Origin: Apopatocola sp963618015
Lineage (GTDB): Bacteria; Bacillota; Clostridia; Oscillospirales; Oscillospiraceae
Direction: 5' to 3'
Length of the DNA stretch: 64,000 nt
Assembly (NCBI GenBank): GCA_963618015.1
Contig: CAVEQS010000001.1
Coordinates: 1 to 64,000 of the forward strand
This document shows, piece after piece, positions 24,345 through 32,612 of this stretch; the first letter of the stretch is position 1, and each line of letters begins with the position of its first letter. Position numbers and translations under genes: made by a program. The notes below the pieces were generated by a model. It had not been told where the DNA came from and did no database searches. It saw nothing but the letters and a program-made list of their open reading frames with translations.

Positions 24345-25412
24345 CTAATTGGCTACGCCGTGATGCACCGCCGGGGTGGTGAGATCGAGTGCACGGAAGG
24401 AATACCCGTTCTGTATGCCCCAGGAGAGAATATCCTCCACGGCGTCTACGCTGAAATCGTTGGTGTCGTGCTGCAATACAACGGAATAATCGTGCTTCGG
24501 CACGCCATCCATGATGTTCGCCGCAACTGTATAGCGCGTGGCGTTGGACGCGGTGTCCGCCGCGGACACGTTCCAGTCAAAGTAGGCATAGCCCATGTCA
24601 TTCAAATCGTTCGTAAGGCGCGTCATGATGCCGGGATTATACCGGCTTACGGTATTCGAGCTGCCGCCCGGGAAGCGGACAAGCTTTGTATATTCGCCCG
24701 TCTGCTCAAAAATGATCTCCTGCATCCGGCAGAGATCGGAGAAATACGCCTCCTCGCTCTGATAGATGGCGTTATAGTCGTGCGAGGCGCTGTGGATACC
24801 GATAGTGTGGCCGCGCCGGGCGATCTCGCCGATGCAGTCGGTATATCCTTCGTGGAAATCGGTCACGAAAAACGTCGCCTTGACGCCGTAGGCATCCAGA
24901 ATGTCAAGAAGCCGCTCCGTATTGGCCGAAGGGCCGTCATCAAACGTGAGATACACCGTTTTATTCTCCGGCGTGACCGTATCGGGGCGATCCGCCGCCG
25001 TGACGATCACGCGGCGCGTGACCGTCGCCGTCCGGCCGTCACTATCCGTGACGGAATAGGTGACGCTCCCCTCGCCGGTATGATAAGCGTTCACGTCCAT
25101 AGTGCAGACAATTTGCGCCGTAAGATCACCGTCGCGGTCATCCAGCGCTGTGCACCCGGGGTCATCATATCCGCCCGGCTGCGCCGGATAGAAGAGCGGA
25201 TCGTCGCCGAGAAGCGTCAATACCGGCGCGGCGTTCGGCGCGATCGTCGGCGCGGCGGTGGGCGCTGGTGTCTCCGTCGGCACGGCGGTGGCGCTTACCA
25301 TGGCGGGCGCGACGTTTTGATGGTTTACATAATATAATCCCACGCCGCAAAATGCAGCGAGAGCGCAGCCCGCAGCGATAAGCGCCAGACCGAGCTTTCG
25401 ATTTTTCTCCAT
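24345..25412 (-). CDS. Membrane-anchored polysaccharide deacetylase
   Basis: A 355-residue protein: an N-terminal anchor helix (about 8-29), a Thr/Pro/Ala-rich linker with repeated TAAPT/TPAP stretches, a beta-sandwich resembling the Ig-like DUF5011 segment (DRDGDLTAQIVCTMDVNAYHTGEGSVTYSVTDSDG), then a NodB deacetylase domain from about 155. NodB motifs: VYLTFDDGPS, HSASHDYN with the metal histidines, and RFPGGSSN. It probably deacetylates peptidoglycan or another cell-wall glycan, in line with resistance to lysozyme. Confidence 0.88.
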   Translation of the reverse strand: MEKNRKLGLALIAAGCALAAFCGVGLYYVNHQNVAPAMVSATAVPTETPAPTAAPTIAPNAAPVLTLLGDDPLFYPAQPGGYDDPGCTALDDRDGDLTAQIVCTMDVNAYHTGEGSVTYSVTDSDGRTATVTRRVIVTAADRPDTVTPENKTVYLTFDDGPSANTERLLDILDAYGVKATFFVTDFHEGYTDCIGEIARRGHTIGIHSASHDYNAIYQSEEAYFSDLCRMQEIIFEQTGEYTKLVRFPGGSSNTVSRYNPGIMTRLTNDLNDMGYAYFDWNVSAADTASNATRYTVAANIMDGVPKHDYSVVLQHDTNDFSVDAVEDILSWGIQNGYSFRALDLTTPAVHHGVAN

Positions 25413-25421
25413 AGCGTTTCC

Positions 25422-28073
25422 TTACTCTTTCCCGGCGTTTTTCCCGGCACGCCGCAGCGCCTCCGCCACGGCGTCGGAGCGTTCGCGGCGGTTGAGCCGC
25501 CGAAGCGTTTCGCGGATCTCCTCCCCCGCCTGCATCACTTCCGTATGGAAGCTGTCGGCAGAGAGGCGGAGCGCACCCTGTCCAAGAACAATGAGCTGCT
25601 CCATGCCGTCGGAGGTCGCAACGCGCACGCGGTGGTTTTTGGCAATCTCGTGCGAGGTTTTTTCGATATAGGCGTCCGCCGTTTCCGCTTCCTTTGTATA
25701 GACAACGTGGATATTATTATATGCCACGATCTCTTCCTTGTGAAACGGAACGCGGTAGGCATCAAAAACCAGAATGACGCGGCATTGGCGCACGCCCTGA
25801 TAATTGCAGAGAAGGTCCATCAGCAGCTGGCGCGCCGCATCCAGATGGTCGGCGGCAACGGCTTTGAGCTCATCCCATGCAAAGATTATATTGTACCCAT
25901 CCACGAGCAAATATTCCGGCCCGGCAGGAATCGGCTTTGCTTTCGGCTGCGGGGCGGGTCTTTCGCGCTCCGAGCGCGGCACAAATGCACGGTTTTGCTT
26001 CACCGCGCCGTAGGTTCGCTCGTAAATGGCCTGCAATTCTTTATCGAGCGCCGCACCCGTGCGGGGTGCGGAAGCTCCGCGCGGCGGTGTGCTCTGCTTT
26101 TCCGGCGCGTTTTCCTTCTCCGGACGGAGGCAGCTTTCCAAATGCATGTGCTGCTCGACTTCGTCCCAGCGGACGGCATAGCCCGCGCCGTGGGAGCAGA
26201 AAACGGAGTCCGGCGTGTTGGCAATGTCGCGTTCGGGATCGTACCCGATCTCCGTGACTACGCGCTGCGTATCCCGGCAGGGCTCATAGCCGCGCAGCGA
26301 AAGAGCCACGCGTCCCCGCCCGCGGGAATACGCCGTCACCTCGCGCGGATAATTCGCACACTCGGCCACCGGCGCAGCGGCCGTAAGAACGGAAACGCCG
26401 TTTTCCGTTTCGGGCGGGTCAAACCGGCCGCCCATGCGCTGGATATCCGCCATAGCTCGCCCGACGCATTCATTCGGCAGTTCGAGCCGGAGATCGTACC
26501 AGGGTTCGAGCAGAATGCTCTCCGCGCGCATGAGTCCCTGCCGCACGGCGCGGTAGGTCGCCTGGCGGAAATCGCCGCCCTCGGTGTGCTTCAAGTGCGC
26601 TCGCCCGGCGGCGAGCGTGATCTTCATATCGGTGATCGGCGAGCCGGTCAGCACGCCGCGGTGCTCCTTTTCTGCGAGATGCGTCAAGATGAGCCGCTGC
26701 CAGTTGAGATCAAGCTCGTCGGTTGGGCATCGGCTCGCAAAGACGAGACCGCTTCCGCGCTCGAGCGGCTCGAGCAGCAGATGCACCTCCGCATAGTGGC
26801 GCAGCGGCTCATAGTGGCCGACGCCCTCGACCGGCGCGGCGATCGTTTCACGGTAGAGGATGCCGCCCTCGCCGAACGTGAGCTCGAGCCCAAACCGGCT
26901 GCGGCAGAGCCGTTCCAGTATTTCGAGCTGCACTTCGCCCATGAGCTGCACGCGGATCTCCCGCGCACCGTCATCGTAGACAACATGCAGCAGCGGATCC
27001 TCCTCTTCGAGAATGCGCAGCTTTTCGAGCACCGTGTGCGCATCGGCCTTTTCGGCGTGGACGCGGTAGGTAAACACCGGTTCGAGGAGCGCCGCGCTCT
27101 TCCCTTTTTCCGCGCCGAGCGCGTCACCGGTGTGCGCGGCGGTCAGCCCCGTTACGGCGCAGACCGTTCCGGCTTTCACCGTATCCGCCAGTTCGAACTT
27201 CTCTCCGGAATAGAGACGAATCTGGTGGATCTTTTCCTCGATCTCGCCGTTCTCCGTCGGGATCTTCACAGTACCGCGGGCGCGAAGTTCGCCGCCCGTA
27301 ACGCGCAGCCATGTGAGCCGCGCACCCTGCGCATCGCGGCTGATCTTATATACCCGCGCGCCGAAAGCATCCAGCGCCGGTTTTACCGGCGCATAGAGCG
27401 CGAGCGTATCGAGGAGCTTCTCCACGCCATCGAGCCGGAGCGCCGCGCCAAAGAGGCACGGGAACAGCTTTTCCTCCGCGATCAGGCGGCGTGTCTCCTC
27501 CGGCGAAATTGTACCGGAGGAAAGGAAGCTCTCGAGCGCCGCTTCGCTCTCGGCCGCAGCCTGCTCCATCCAATCATCCCCGGAAAAATCCGCGCACTCC
27601 GGCGAGAGAAGGGAGCGCAGCTCCTGCATTCTCGCAGCGCGGTTCACACCGGGAAGATCGGTTTTATTGATAAATAGAAATGTCGGCACATGATTCCGGC
27701 GCAGAAGCCGCCAGAGCGTGCGCGTGTGCCCCTGCACACCGTCCGTGCCGCTCACAACGAGGATCGCCGCGTCCAGCACCGGGAGCGTCCGCTCCGTTTC
27801 ACCGGAGAAGTCGACATGGCCGGGCGTATCGAGAAGCGTTACGGCGCGGTTTTTCCATGTGAGGCGCGCCTGCTTTGAGAAGATCGTGATGCCGCGCTCG
27901 CGCTCCTGCGGATCGGTATCGAGAAAGGCGTCCGCGTGATCGACGCGCCCTAAGCGCCGCAGCGCCCCGGCGGTATAGAGAAGCGCCTCCGAAAGCGTCG
28001 TTTTCCCGGCGTCTACATGGGCAAGAATGCCGACGCACAAAGGGGTCATTTCCGTATTCACTTTGTCCGCCAT
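25422..28073 (-). CDS. TetM-like translational GTPase fused to a Rae1-type NYN endoribonuclease
   Basis: An 883-residue fusion. Residues 1-about 650 follow the tetracycline ribosomal protection/EF-G layout: VGILAHVDAGKTTL, DTDPQERERGITI, LLDTPGHVDF, INKTD, then domains II to V ending NTPDSVFCSHGAGYAVRWDEV. A variable linker follows. Residues 720-883 are a YacP/Rae1-like NYN nuclease: LLVDGYNIIFAWDEL, VILVFDAY, YTKEAETADAYIEK, VATSDGMEQ and GQGALRLSA carry the conserved acidic residues. Rae1 cleaves mRNA in the ribosomal A site, the site this GTPase class visits. The start is the ATG at 28073; an upstream ATG adds a low-complexity tail before the promoter. Tetracycline resistance cannot be inferred. 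Confidence 0.85.
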   Translation of the reverse strand: MADKVNTEMTPLCVGILAHVDAGKTTLSEALLYTAGALRRLGRVDHADAFLDTDPQERERGITIFSKQARLTWKNRAVTLLDTPGHVDFSGETERTLPVLDAAILVVSGTDGVQGHTRTLWRLLRRNHVPTFLFINKTDLPGVNRAARMQELRSLLSPECADFSGDDWMEQAAAESEAALESFLSSGTISPEETRRLIAEEKLFPCLFGAALRLDGVEKLLDTLALYAPVKPALDAFGARVYKISRDAQGARLTWLRVTGGELRARGTVKIPTENGEIEEKIHQIRLYSGEKFELADTVKAGTVCAVTGLTAAHTGDALGAEKGKSAALLEPVFTYRVHAEKADAHTVLEKLRILEEEDPLLHVVYDDGAREIRVQLMGEVQLEILERLCRSRFGLELTFGEGGILYRETIAAPVEGVGHYEPLRHYAEVHLLLEPLERGSGLVFASRCPTDELDLNWQRLILTHLAEKEHRGVLTGSPITDMKITLAAGRAHLKHTEGGDFRQATYRAVRQGLMRAESILLEPWYDLRLELPNECVGRAMADIQRMGGRFDPPETENGVSVLTAAAPVAECANYPREVTAYSRGRGRVALSLRGYEPCRDTQRVVTEIGYDPERDIANTPDSVFCSHGAGYAVRWDEVEQHMHLESCLRPEKENAPEKQSTPPRGASAPRTGAALDKELQAIYERTYGAVKQNRAFVPRSERERPAPQPKAKPIPAGPEYLLVDGYNIIFAWDELKAVAADHLDAARQLLMDLLCNYQGVRQCRVILVFDAYRVPFHKEEIVAYNNIHVVYTKEAETADAYIEKTSHEIAKNHRVRVATSDGMEQLIVLGQGALRLSADSFHTEVMQAGEEIRETLRRLNRRERSDAVAEALRRAGKNAGKE

Positions 28074-28107
28074 ACAGCTTTCCCCTTTCTTCGTATTAGA
28101 ACGATGT

Positions 28108-28136
28108 ATTATAGCACGAAAGACAGAATTCTCCAA
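28108..28136 (-). promoter_or_regulatory. Promoter of the GTPase-nuclease operon
   Basis: On the minus strand TTGGAG (28136-28131) and TATAAT (28113-28108) are 17 bp apart, 35 bp before the start codon. Confidence 0.65.
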
Positions 28137-28245
28137 TAGCTTTATTTTTTGTGGATTTATTTGAAACGTTTTCAACAAAATTATTTATCGGATTTGATCA
28201 CAATAACCAAATGTAAGAAAAATGTAAAATGCTTTTCTGTTTGGA

Positions 28246-28274
28246 TTGACAACGTAAAACCGTGTGAGTATAAT
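28246..28274 (+). promoter_or_regulatory. Promoter of the ferric-type ABC operon
   Basis: TTGACA (28246-28251) and TATAAT (28269-28274) with a 17-bp spacer, exact consensus. Confidence 0.8.
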
Positions 28275-28295
28275 TAGCATCATTCATCCGGTAAA

Positions 28296-28312
28296 TTTAA
28301 ACAAAGTTTAAA
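28296..28312 (+). repeat. Inverted repeat in the leader of the ABC operon
   Basis: TTTAAAC-AAA-GTTTAAA, a perfect 7-bp dyad about 20 bp after the -10 box, flanked by CCGG on both sides. It is placed where a repressor could bind. No regulator gene lies next to it. Confidence 0.5.
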
Positions 28313-28347
28313 CTCTGCCGGAACATCACGGAATGGAGGATCCGAAA

Positions 28348-29508
28348 GTGAAAAAGTATCTGGCACTGCTTCTGGCGCTGGTCATGGTGTTCGCTCTTGT
28401 TGCCTGCGGCAACACGACCGAAACTCCCGCCCCCGCCACCGAAGCCCCCGCTGCGGAGCCCGAGACCCCGGCCGAGCCCGCGGAAGCTGACCCCATGGAA
28501 GAGCTCATCGCCGCGGCAAAAGCCGAGGGCGAGCTGACCGTCTACGGCTCCTGCGAGGAAGAATACCTCGCCGCCGCCTGCCAGCATTTCCAGGAACTGT
28601 ATGGCATCAAGGTCAACTACCAGCGTCTGTCCACCGGTGAGGTGCAGGCGAAGATCGAAGAAGAGAACGGCAACCCCTCCGCTGACGCCTGGTTCGGCGG
28701 CACGACCGATCCCTACAACGTTCTTGCCAAGGAAGACCTGCTGGAGGCCTATGACGCCCAGAACGCTTCCCACCTGATCAGCGATATGTACAAGGACGCT
28801 GAGGGCAAGTGGTACGGCATCTACAAGGGCATTCTCGGCTTCATGGTCAACACCGACGAGCTCGACCGCCTTGGTCTCGAAGCCCCGGCGGACTGGGCCG
28901 ACCTGCTCAAGCCCGAGTACAAGGGCCTGATCTGGCTCTCCAACTACAACACCGCCGGCACCGCCAAGCTGGTCATCAACACCATGATCCAGAAGTACGG
29001 CCACGACGAAGGCATCCAGTACCTCGTAGACCTTGACAAGAACATTCAGGTTTACACCAAGTCCGGCTCCGGCCCGTCCAAGAACGTCGGCACCGGTGAG
29101 TGCGTCATCGGCATCGGCTTCCTGCATGATGGCATTACCCAGATCGTCGATAACCAGTACGGCAACATCGCCCTCGTGATTCCGTCCAGCGGCACCTCCT
29201 TTGAGATCGGTGCGACCGCCATGTTCAAGGGCGCGAAGCACCCCAACGCCGCGAAGCTTTGGATCGAGTACGCTCTGTCTCCCGAGTGCGTGGAGCTCGC
29301 TGCCAAGAACGGCTCTTACCAGTTCCTGGTCATCGACAACGCCGTCCAGCCGGAGCAGGCCGCCCAGTTCGGTCTGGATCCCGACAACGTCATGGATTAT
29401 GACTTTGAGGACGCCAAGAACAACATCGGCACCTACATTGAAGAGGTCATGGACGCTCTGAGCAAGAGCGGCGCCGACACCGGCGAGGATCGCTTCAAGA
29501 CCGCGTAA
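28348..29508 (+). CDS. ABC transporter substrate-binding lipoprotein, ferric/phosphonate type
   Basis: A 386-residue type II periplasmic-binding-protein lipoprotein with lipobox ALVAC near residue 19 and an acidic Pro/Glu/Ala linker. The mature domain starts LTVYGSCEEEYLAAACQHFQELYG and is of the AfuA/FbpA/PhnS-like group. That group covers Fe3+, 2-aminoethylphosphonate and sugar-phosphate ligands, and the sequence does not decide among them. Start: GTG at 28348, because GGAGG (28335-28339) lies 8 nt upstream; the ATG at 28333 overlaps that site. Confidence 0.85.
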   Translation: MKKYLALLLALVMVFALVACGNTTETPAPATEAPAAEPETPAEPAEADPMEELIAAAKAEGELTVYGSCEEEYLAAACQHFQELYGIKVNYQRLSTGEVQAKIEEENGNPSADAWFGGTTDPYNVLAKEDLLEAYDAQNASHLISDMYKDAEGKWYGIYKGILGFMVNTDELDRLGLEAPADWADLLKPEYKGLIWLSNYNTAGTAKLVINTMIQKYGHDEGIQYLVDLDKNIQVYTKSGSGPSKNVGTGECVIGIGFLHDGITQIVDNQYGNIALVIPSSGTSFEIGATAMFKGAKHPNAAKLWIEYALSPECVELAAKNGSYQFLVIDNAVQPEQAAQFGLDPDNVMDYDFEDAKNNIGTYIEEVMDALSKSGADTGEDRFKTA

Positions 29509-29521
29509 TTCCCACAAACCG

Positions 29522-29549
29522 TAAGGCGGCGGCTTCTGCCGCCGCCTTA
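29522..29549 (+). other. Intercistronic hairpin after the binding-protein gene
   Basis: TAAGGCGGCGGC and GCCGCCGCCTTA form a 12-bp perfect stem with loop TTCT. It has few T after it, so it is likely a partial terminator or a 3' protector of the binding-protein message. Confidence 0.6.
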
Positions 29550-29574
29550 TTCGTAAACCGTCCGATGGATCGAC

Positions 29575-29640
29575 TGTCATTATGAACCCGCTCGCGCTGC
29601 TGTGCGTGCCGGTTCATAATGGCAGCGGGTCTGTTTTTAA
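29575..29640 (+). promoter_or_regulatory. Two mutually exclusive hairpins before the permease gene
   Basis: TGTCATTATGAACC (29575-29588) pairs with GGTTCATAATGGCA (29611-29624). Alternatively ACCCGCT (29586-29592) pairs with AGCGGGT (29624-29630), which is followed by CTGTTTTT. The two foldings share bases and exclude each other, as in an attenuator. Confidence 0.5.
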
Positions 29641-29672
29641 AGAAACCGAAAGAGTCAGGAGGGATTCCGCCT

Positions 29673-31385
29673 ATGGCAAGAACACAGGGCGCAATGCTGG
29701 ACCGGAAGAAACTGATGGGTGACCCCATTCTGGTAACGACCATCGTTGTGCTGATCACGTTCCTCACGCTTTTCATTCTCTACCCTCTCGCCATACTGCT
29801 GGTGGACAGCTTTGTGGGCGACGGCGGGTTCAGCTTCAATGTGTTCAAGCGTATCTTTGATATGCCGACGTTTACCCGCGCCATCACGAACACGCTGAAG
29901 GTCGGCTTCTTAGTCGGCATTTTGTCCACGCTGATCGGTCTGCTGTTCGCGTATGTGGAAGTGTACGTCCGCATGGGCAAATTCACCGGCGGCCTTTTCA
30001 AGGTGGTCTCCATGCTGCCGGTCGTATCGCCGCCGTTCGTGCTGAGCCTTTCGATGATCATGCTCTTCGGTAAGGCGGGTATTATCACGCGCTTCCTGCT
30101 GAAGATCTACGATAACAGCGTATACGGCTTCTGGGGCATCGCCATTGTGCAGACGCTGACGTTCTTCCCCGTGTGCTACATGATGCTCAAGGGACTTTTG
30201 AAAAACATCGATCCCTCGCTCGAAGAGGCCGCACGTGATATGGGCGCATCCCGCTGGAAGGTGTTCACGAGCGTCACGTTCCCGCTGCTGCTGCCGGGTC
30301 TCGGCAACGCGTTTCTCGTAACGTTCATCGAGTCGATCGCCGACTTTGCCAACCCCATGATCATCGGCGGCTCCTACGATACGCTCGCAACGACCATCTA
30401 TCTCCAGATCACCGGCGCTTACGATAAAGCCGGCGCCGCGGCGATGGCGGTGGTTCTGCTCTGCATCACGCTTGCCATGTTCGCCGTGCAGAAATACTAT
30501 CTTGAGCGCAAGACCGCCGCCACGCTCACCGGCAAGGCGTCCCGCGGCCGCATGCTCATCACCGACCGGAGCGTCCGGATTCCGCTCACGGTGCTCTGCT
30601 CGCTCGTAGCGCTTTTCGTTATCATGATGTATATCTGCGTGCCGGTCGGCGCGTGCTTCCCGACGTGGGGCTACAAGTTCTTCCCGCTCACGGGCAAGTG
30701 GTTCAAGCTCGTGTTCACGCGCTACCACGGCTTCCAGGCGTTCCGCGATTCGTTTGTGCTGAGTTTGATCTCCGCGCCGGTCACAGCGCTTTTGAGCATG
30801 ATCATCTCGTATCTCGTCGTAAAGCGCAACTTCAAATCCAAGGGCTTTATCGAGGCGGTCTCCATGCTCGCCATGGCAGTGCCGGGCACCGTTCTCGGCG
30901 TCGGCTACATCCGCGGCTTCTCGGGCGGTCTGTTCCACACCGGATTTATGCAAGGGCTTTACGGCACGGGGCTCATCCTCATCATCGTTTTCGTTGTCCG
31001 CTCTCTGCCGACCGGCACGCGAAGCGGCATTTCCGCTCTGCGGCAGATCGACAAATCCATTGAGGAATCGGCCTACGACATGGGCGCGGACAGCTTCCGG
31101 GTATTCATGACCGTGACGCTGCCGCTCATCAAGGATTCGTTCCTCAGCGGTCTCGTCACCGCGTTCGTCCGCAGCATCACCGCCATTTCCGCCATCATCC
31201 TGCTGGTGACGCCGCAGTTCCTGCTCATCACCGTGCAGATCAACGAGTTTGCCGAAAAAGGCTCCTACAGTCTCGCCTGTGCCTTTGCGACCATCCTCAT
31301 CGTCATCACCTACGGCAGCGTGCTGCTGATGAATCTGGTGACAAAGCACTTCGGCACCAGCAGAAAAATCAAGGAGGGCAAGTAA
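29673..31385 (+). CDS. ABC transporter permease, fused two-half ferric type
   Basis: A 570-residue membrane protein made of two homologous permease halves, about 12 helices. Each half carries its coupling (EAA) loop: EEAARDMGASRWKVFTSVTF near 200 and EESAYDMGADSFRVFMTVTL near 480. This fused arrangement is typical of FbpB-like permeases. The ATG at 29673 follows AGGAGG; an earlier ATG inside the hairpin region is unlikely. It works with the flanking binding protein and ATPase. Confidence 0.88.
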   Translation: MARTQGAMLDRKKLMGDPILVTTIVVLITFLTLFILYPLAILLVDSFVGDGGFSFNVFKRIFDMPTFTRAITNTLKVGFLVGILSTLIGLLFAYVEVYVRMGKFTGGLFKVVSMLPVVSPPFVLSLSMIMLFGKAGIITRFLLKIYDNSVYGFWGIAIVQTLTFFPVCYMMLKGLLKNIDPSLEEAARDMGASRWKVFTSVTFPLLLPGLGNAFLVTFIESIADFANPMIIGGSYDTLATTIYLQITGAYDKAGAAAMAVVLLCITLAMFAVQKYYLERKTAATLTGKASRGRMLITDRSVRIPLTVLCSLVALFVIMMYICVPVGACFPTWGYKFFPLTGKWFKLVFTRYHGFQAFRDSFVLSLISAPVTALLSMIISYLVVKRNFKSKGFIEAVSMLAMAVPGTVLGVGYIRGFSGGLFHTGFMQGLYGTGLILIIVFVVRSLPTGTRSGISALRQIDKSIEESAYDMGADSFRVFMTVTLPLIKDSFLSGLVTAFVRSITAISAIILLVTPQFLLITVQINEFAEKGSYSLACAFATILIVITYGSVLLMNLVTKHFGTSRKIKEGK

Positions 31386-31388
31386 GCC

Positions 31389-32465
31389 ATGGAAAAAGTG
31401 AAAAAAGGCGTGCGTCTCGAACATATTTCCAAGATCTATCAGGATCCCAAAACCGGCAAGGATTTCTACGCCGTCAAGGACAACTCTCTCGTCATCGAGC
31501 CGGGCGAGTTTGTCACGCTCCTCGGCCCCTCCGGCTGCGGCAAGACCACCACGCTGCGCATGATCGCCGGGTTTGAAAGCCCGGACGAGGGCGAGATCTA
31601 TCTGGGCGATGAGGCCATCAACGCCCTCACCCCGAACAAGCGCGACACCGCCATGGTGTTCCAGAGCTATGCTCTTCTCCCCCACTACAACGTGTTTGAC
31701 AACGTTGCCTACGGCCTCAAGCTGCGCCACGTGCCGAAGGAAGAGATCCGCGAGCGCGTTATGAAAATTCTCGATCTCGTAGAACTCACCGGCATGGAAG
31801 GCCGCATGACCAACCAGCTCTCCGGCGGCCAGCAGCAGCGCGTAGCGCTCGCCCGCGCGCTCGTCATCGAGCCGAGCGTCCTGCTCTTCGATGAGCCGCT
31901 CTCCAACCTGGACGCCAAGCTGCGCGTCACGATGCGCACGGAGATCCGCCGCATCCAGCAGGAGGTCGGCATCACCGCCATTTACGTCACGCACGACCAG
32001 AGCGAGGCCATGGCGCTCTCCGACCGGATCATCATCATGCGCTCCGGCGTTGTGGAGCAGATCGGCTCGCCGCAGGAGATATATTACCACCCCGTCAACG
32101 AATTCGTCGCCGACTTCATCGGCGAGGCGAACTTCCTCAAGGGAAAGCTTGAATCGCTCTCGGACGGCAAAGCACAGCTCAATGTGGCGGGCGACATCTG
32201 CCACGCCGCCGCTGTGCCGGGCATGGAGGTCGGCAAGGAATACACGATCGTCCTTCGTCCCGAGGCCGCATCTCTCGCCGAAGAAGGTGGACTGCCCTGC
32301 GAGGTCGTTCTCTCCTGCTTCATGGGCAGCTACCAGAACTACCACGTCAAGGTCGGCGAAACGCTCGTGAAGCTCACCGATCCCAACCCCAAGAACAAGC
32401 GCATCTACCGCGTCGGCGAGTATTGCCGCCTGGTCTTTGACCCGGAGAGCGTGCACGTTCTCTGA
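31389..32465 (+). CDS. ABC transporter ATPase, ferric/spermidine/putrescine type
   Basis: A 358-residue ATPase with Walker A GPSGCGKTTT near 42, signature LSGGQQQRVALARAL near 140, Walker B VLLFDEPLSNLDAKLR, switch His in YVTHDQSEAMALSD, and a C-terminal TOBE domain from about 285. It starts 3 bp after the permease stop. Confidence 0.9.
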   Translation: MEKVKKGVRLEHISKIYQDPKTGKDFYAVKDNSLVIEPGEFVTLLGPSGCGKTTTLRMIAGFESPDEGEIYLGDEAINALTPNKRDTAMVFQSYALLPHYNVFDNVAYGLKLRHVPKEEIRERVMKILDLVELTGMEGRMTNQLSGGQQQRVALARALVIEPSVLLFDEPLSNLDAKLRVTMRTEIRRIQQEVGITAIYVTHDQSEAMALSDRIIIMRSGVVEQIGSPQEIYYHPVNEFVADFIGEANFLKGKLESLSDGKAQLNVAGDICHAAAVPGMEVGKEYTIVLRPEAASLAEEGGLPCEVVLSCFMGSYQNYHVKVGETLVKLTDPNPKNKRIYRVGEYCRLVFDPESVHVL

Positions 32466-32490
32466 TCCGTCTCTTTGCATTATGCACTGT

Positions 32491-32526
32491 CCCCCCGTCC
32501 GCTTTTGGCAGACGGGGGGCTTTTTT
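32491..32526 (+). terminator. Terminator of the ABC operon
   Basis: CCCCCCGTC pairs with GACGGGGGG, followed by C and six T. Confidence 0.85.
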
Positions 32527-32612
32527 CGCAGTCTCGGATTGGCAGACGGCAAGGGTATCACGTATGCTGTTAAGGGGGTGCGCCTCAACATCTTTATCTT
32601 GGAGTGTGAACC

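Noticed and set aside
25545..27677. 710-codon open frame on the plus strand
   Set aside because: Antisense to the GTPase-nuclease fusion; the composition is of the shadow type and no family motif is present.
25422..28073. Acquired tetracycline resistance gene
   Set aside because: The nuclease fusion, the chromosomal operon with cell-wall and metabolic genes, and the lack of mobile elements do not support calling it a resistance determinant.
29910..32591. Very long open frame (893 codons) on the minus strand
   Set aside because: It is antisense to a complete ABC permease and ATPase with all motifs. Its product is a low-complexity His/Asp/Glu/Arg-rich string typical of the antisense of GC-rich genes.
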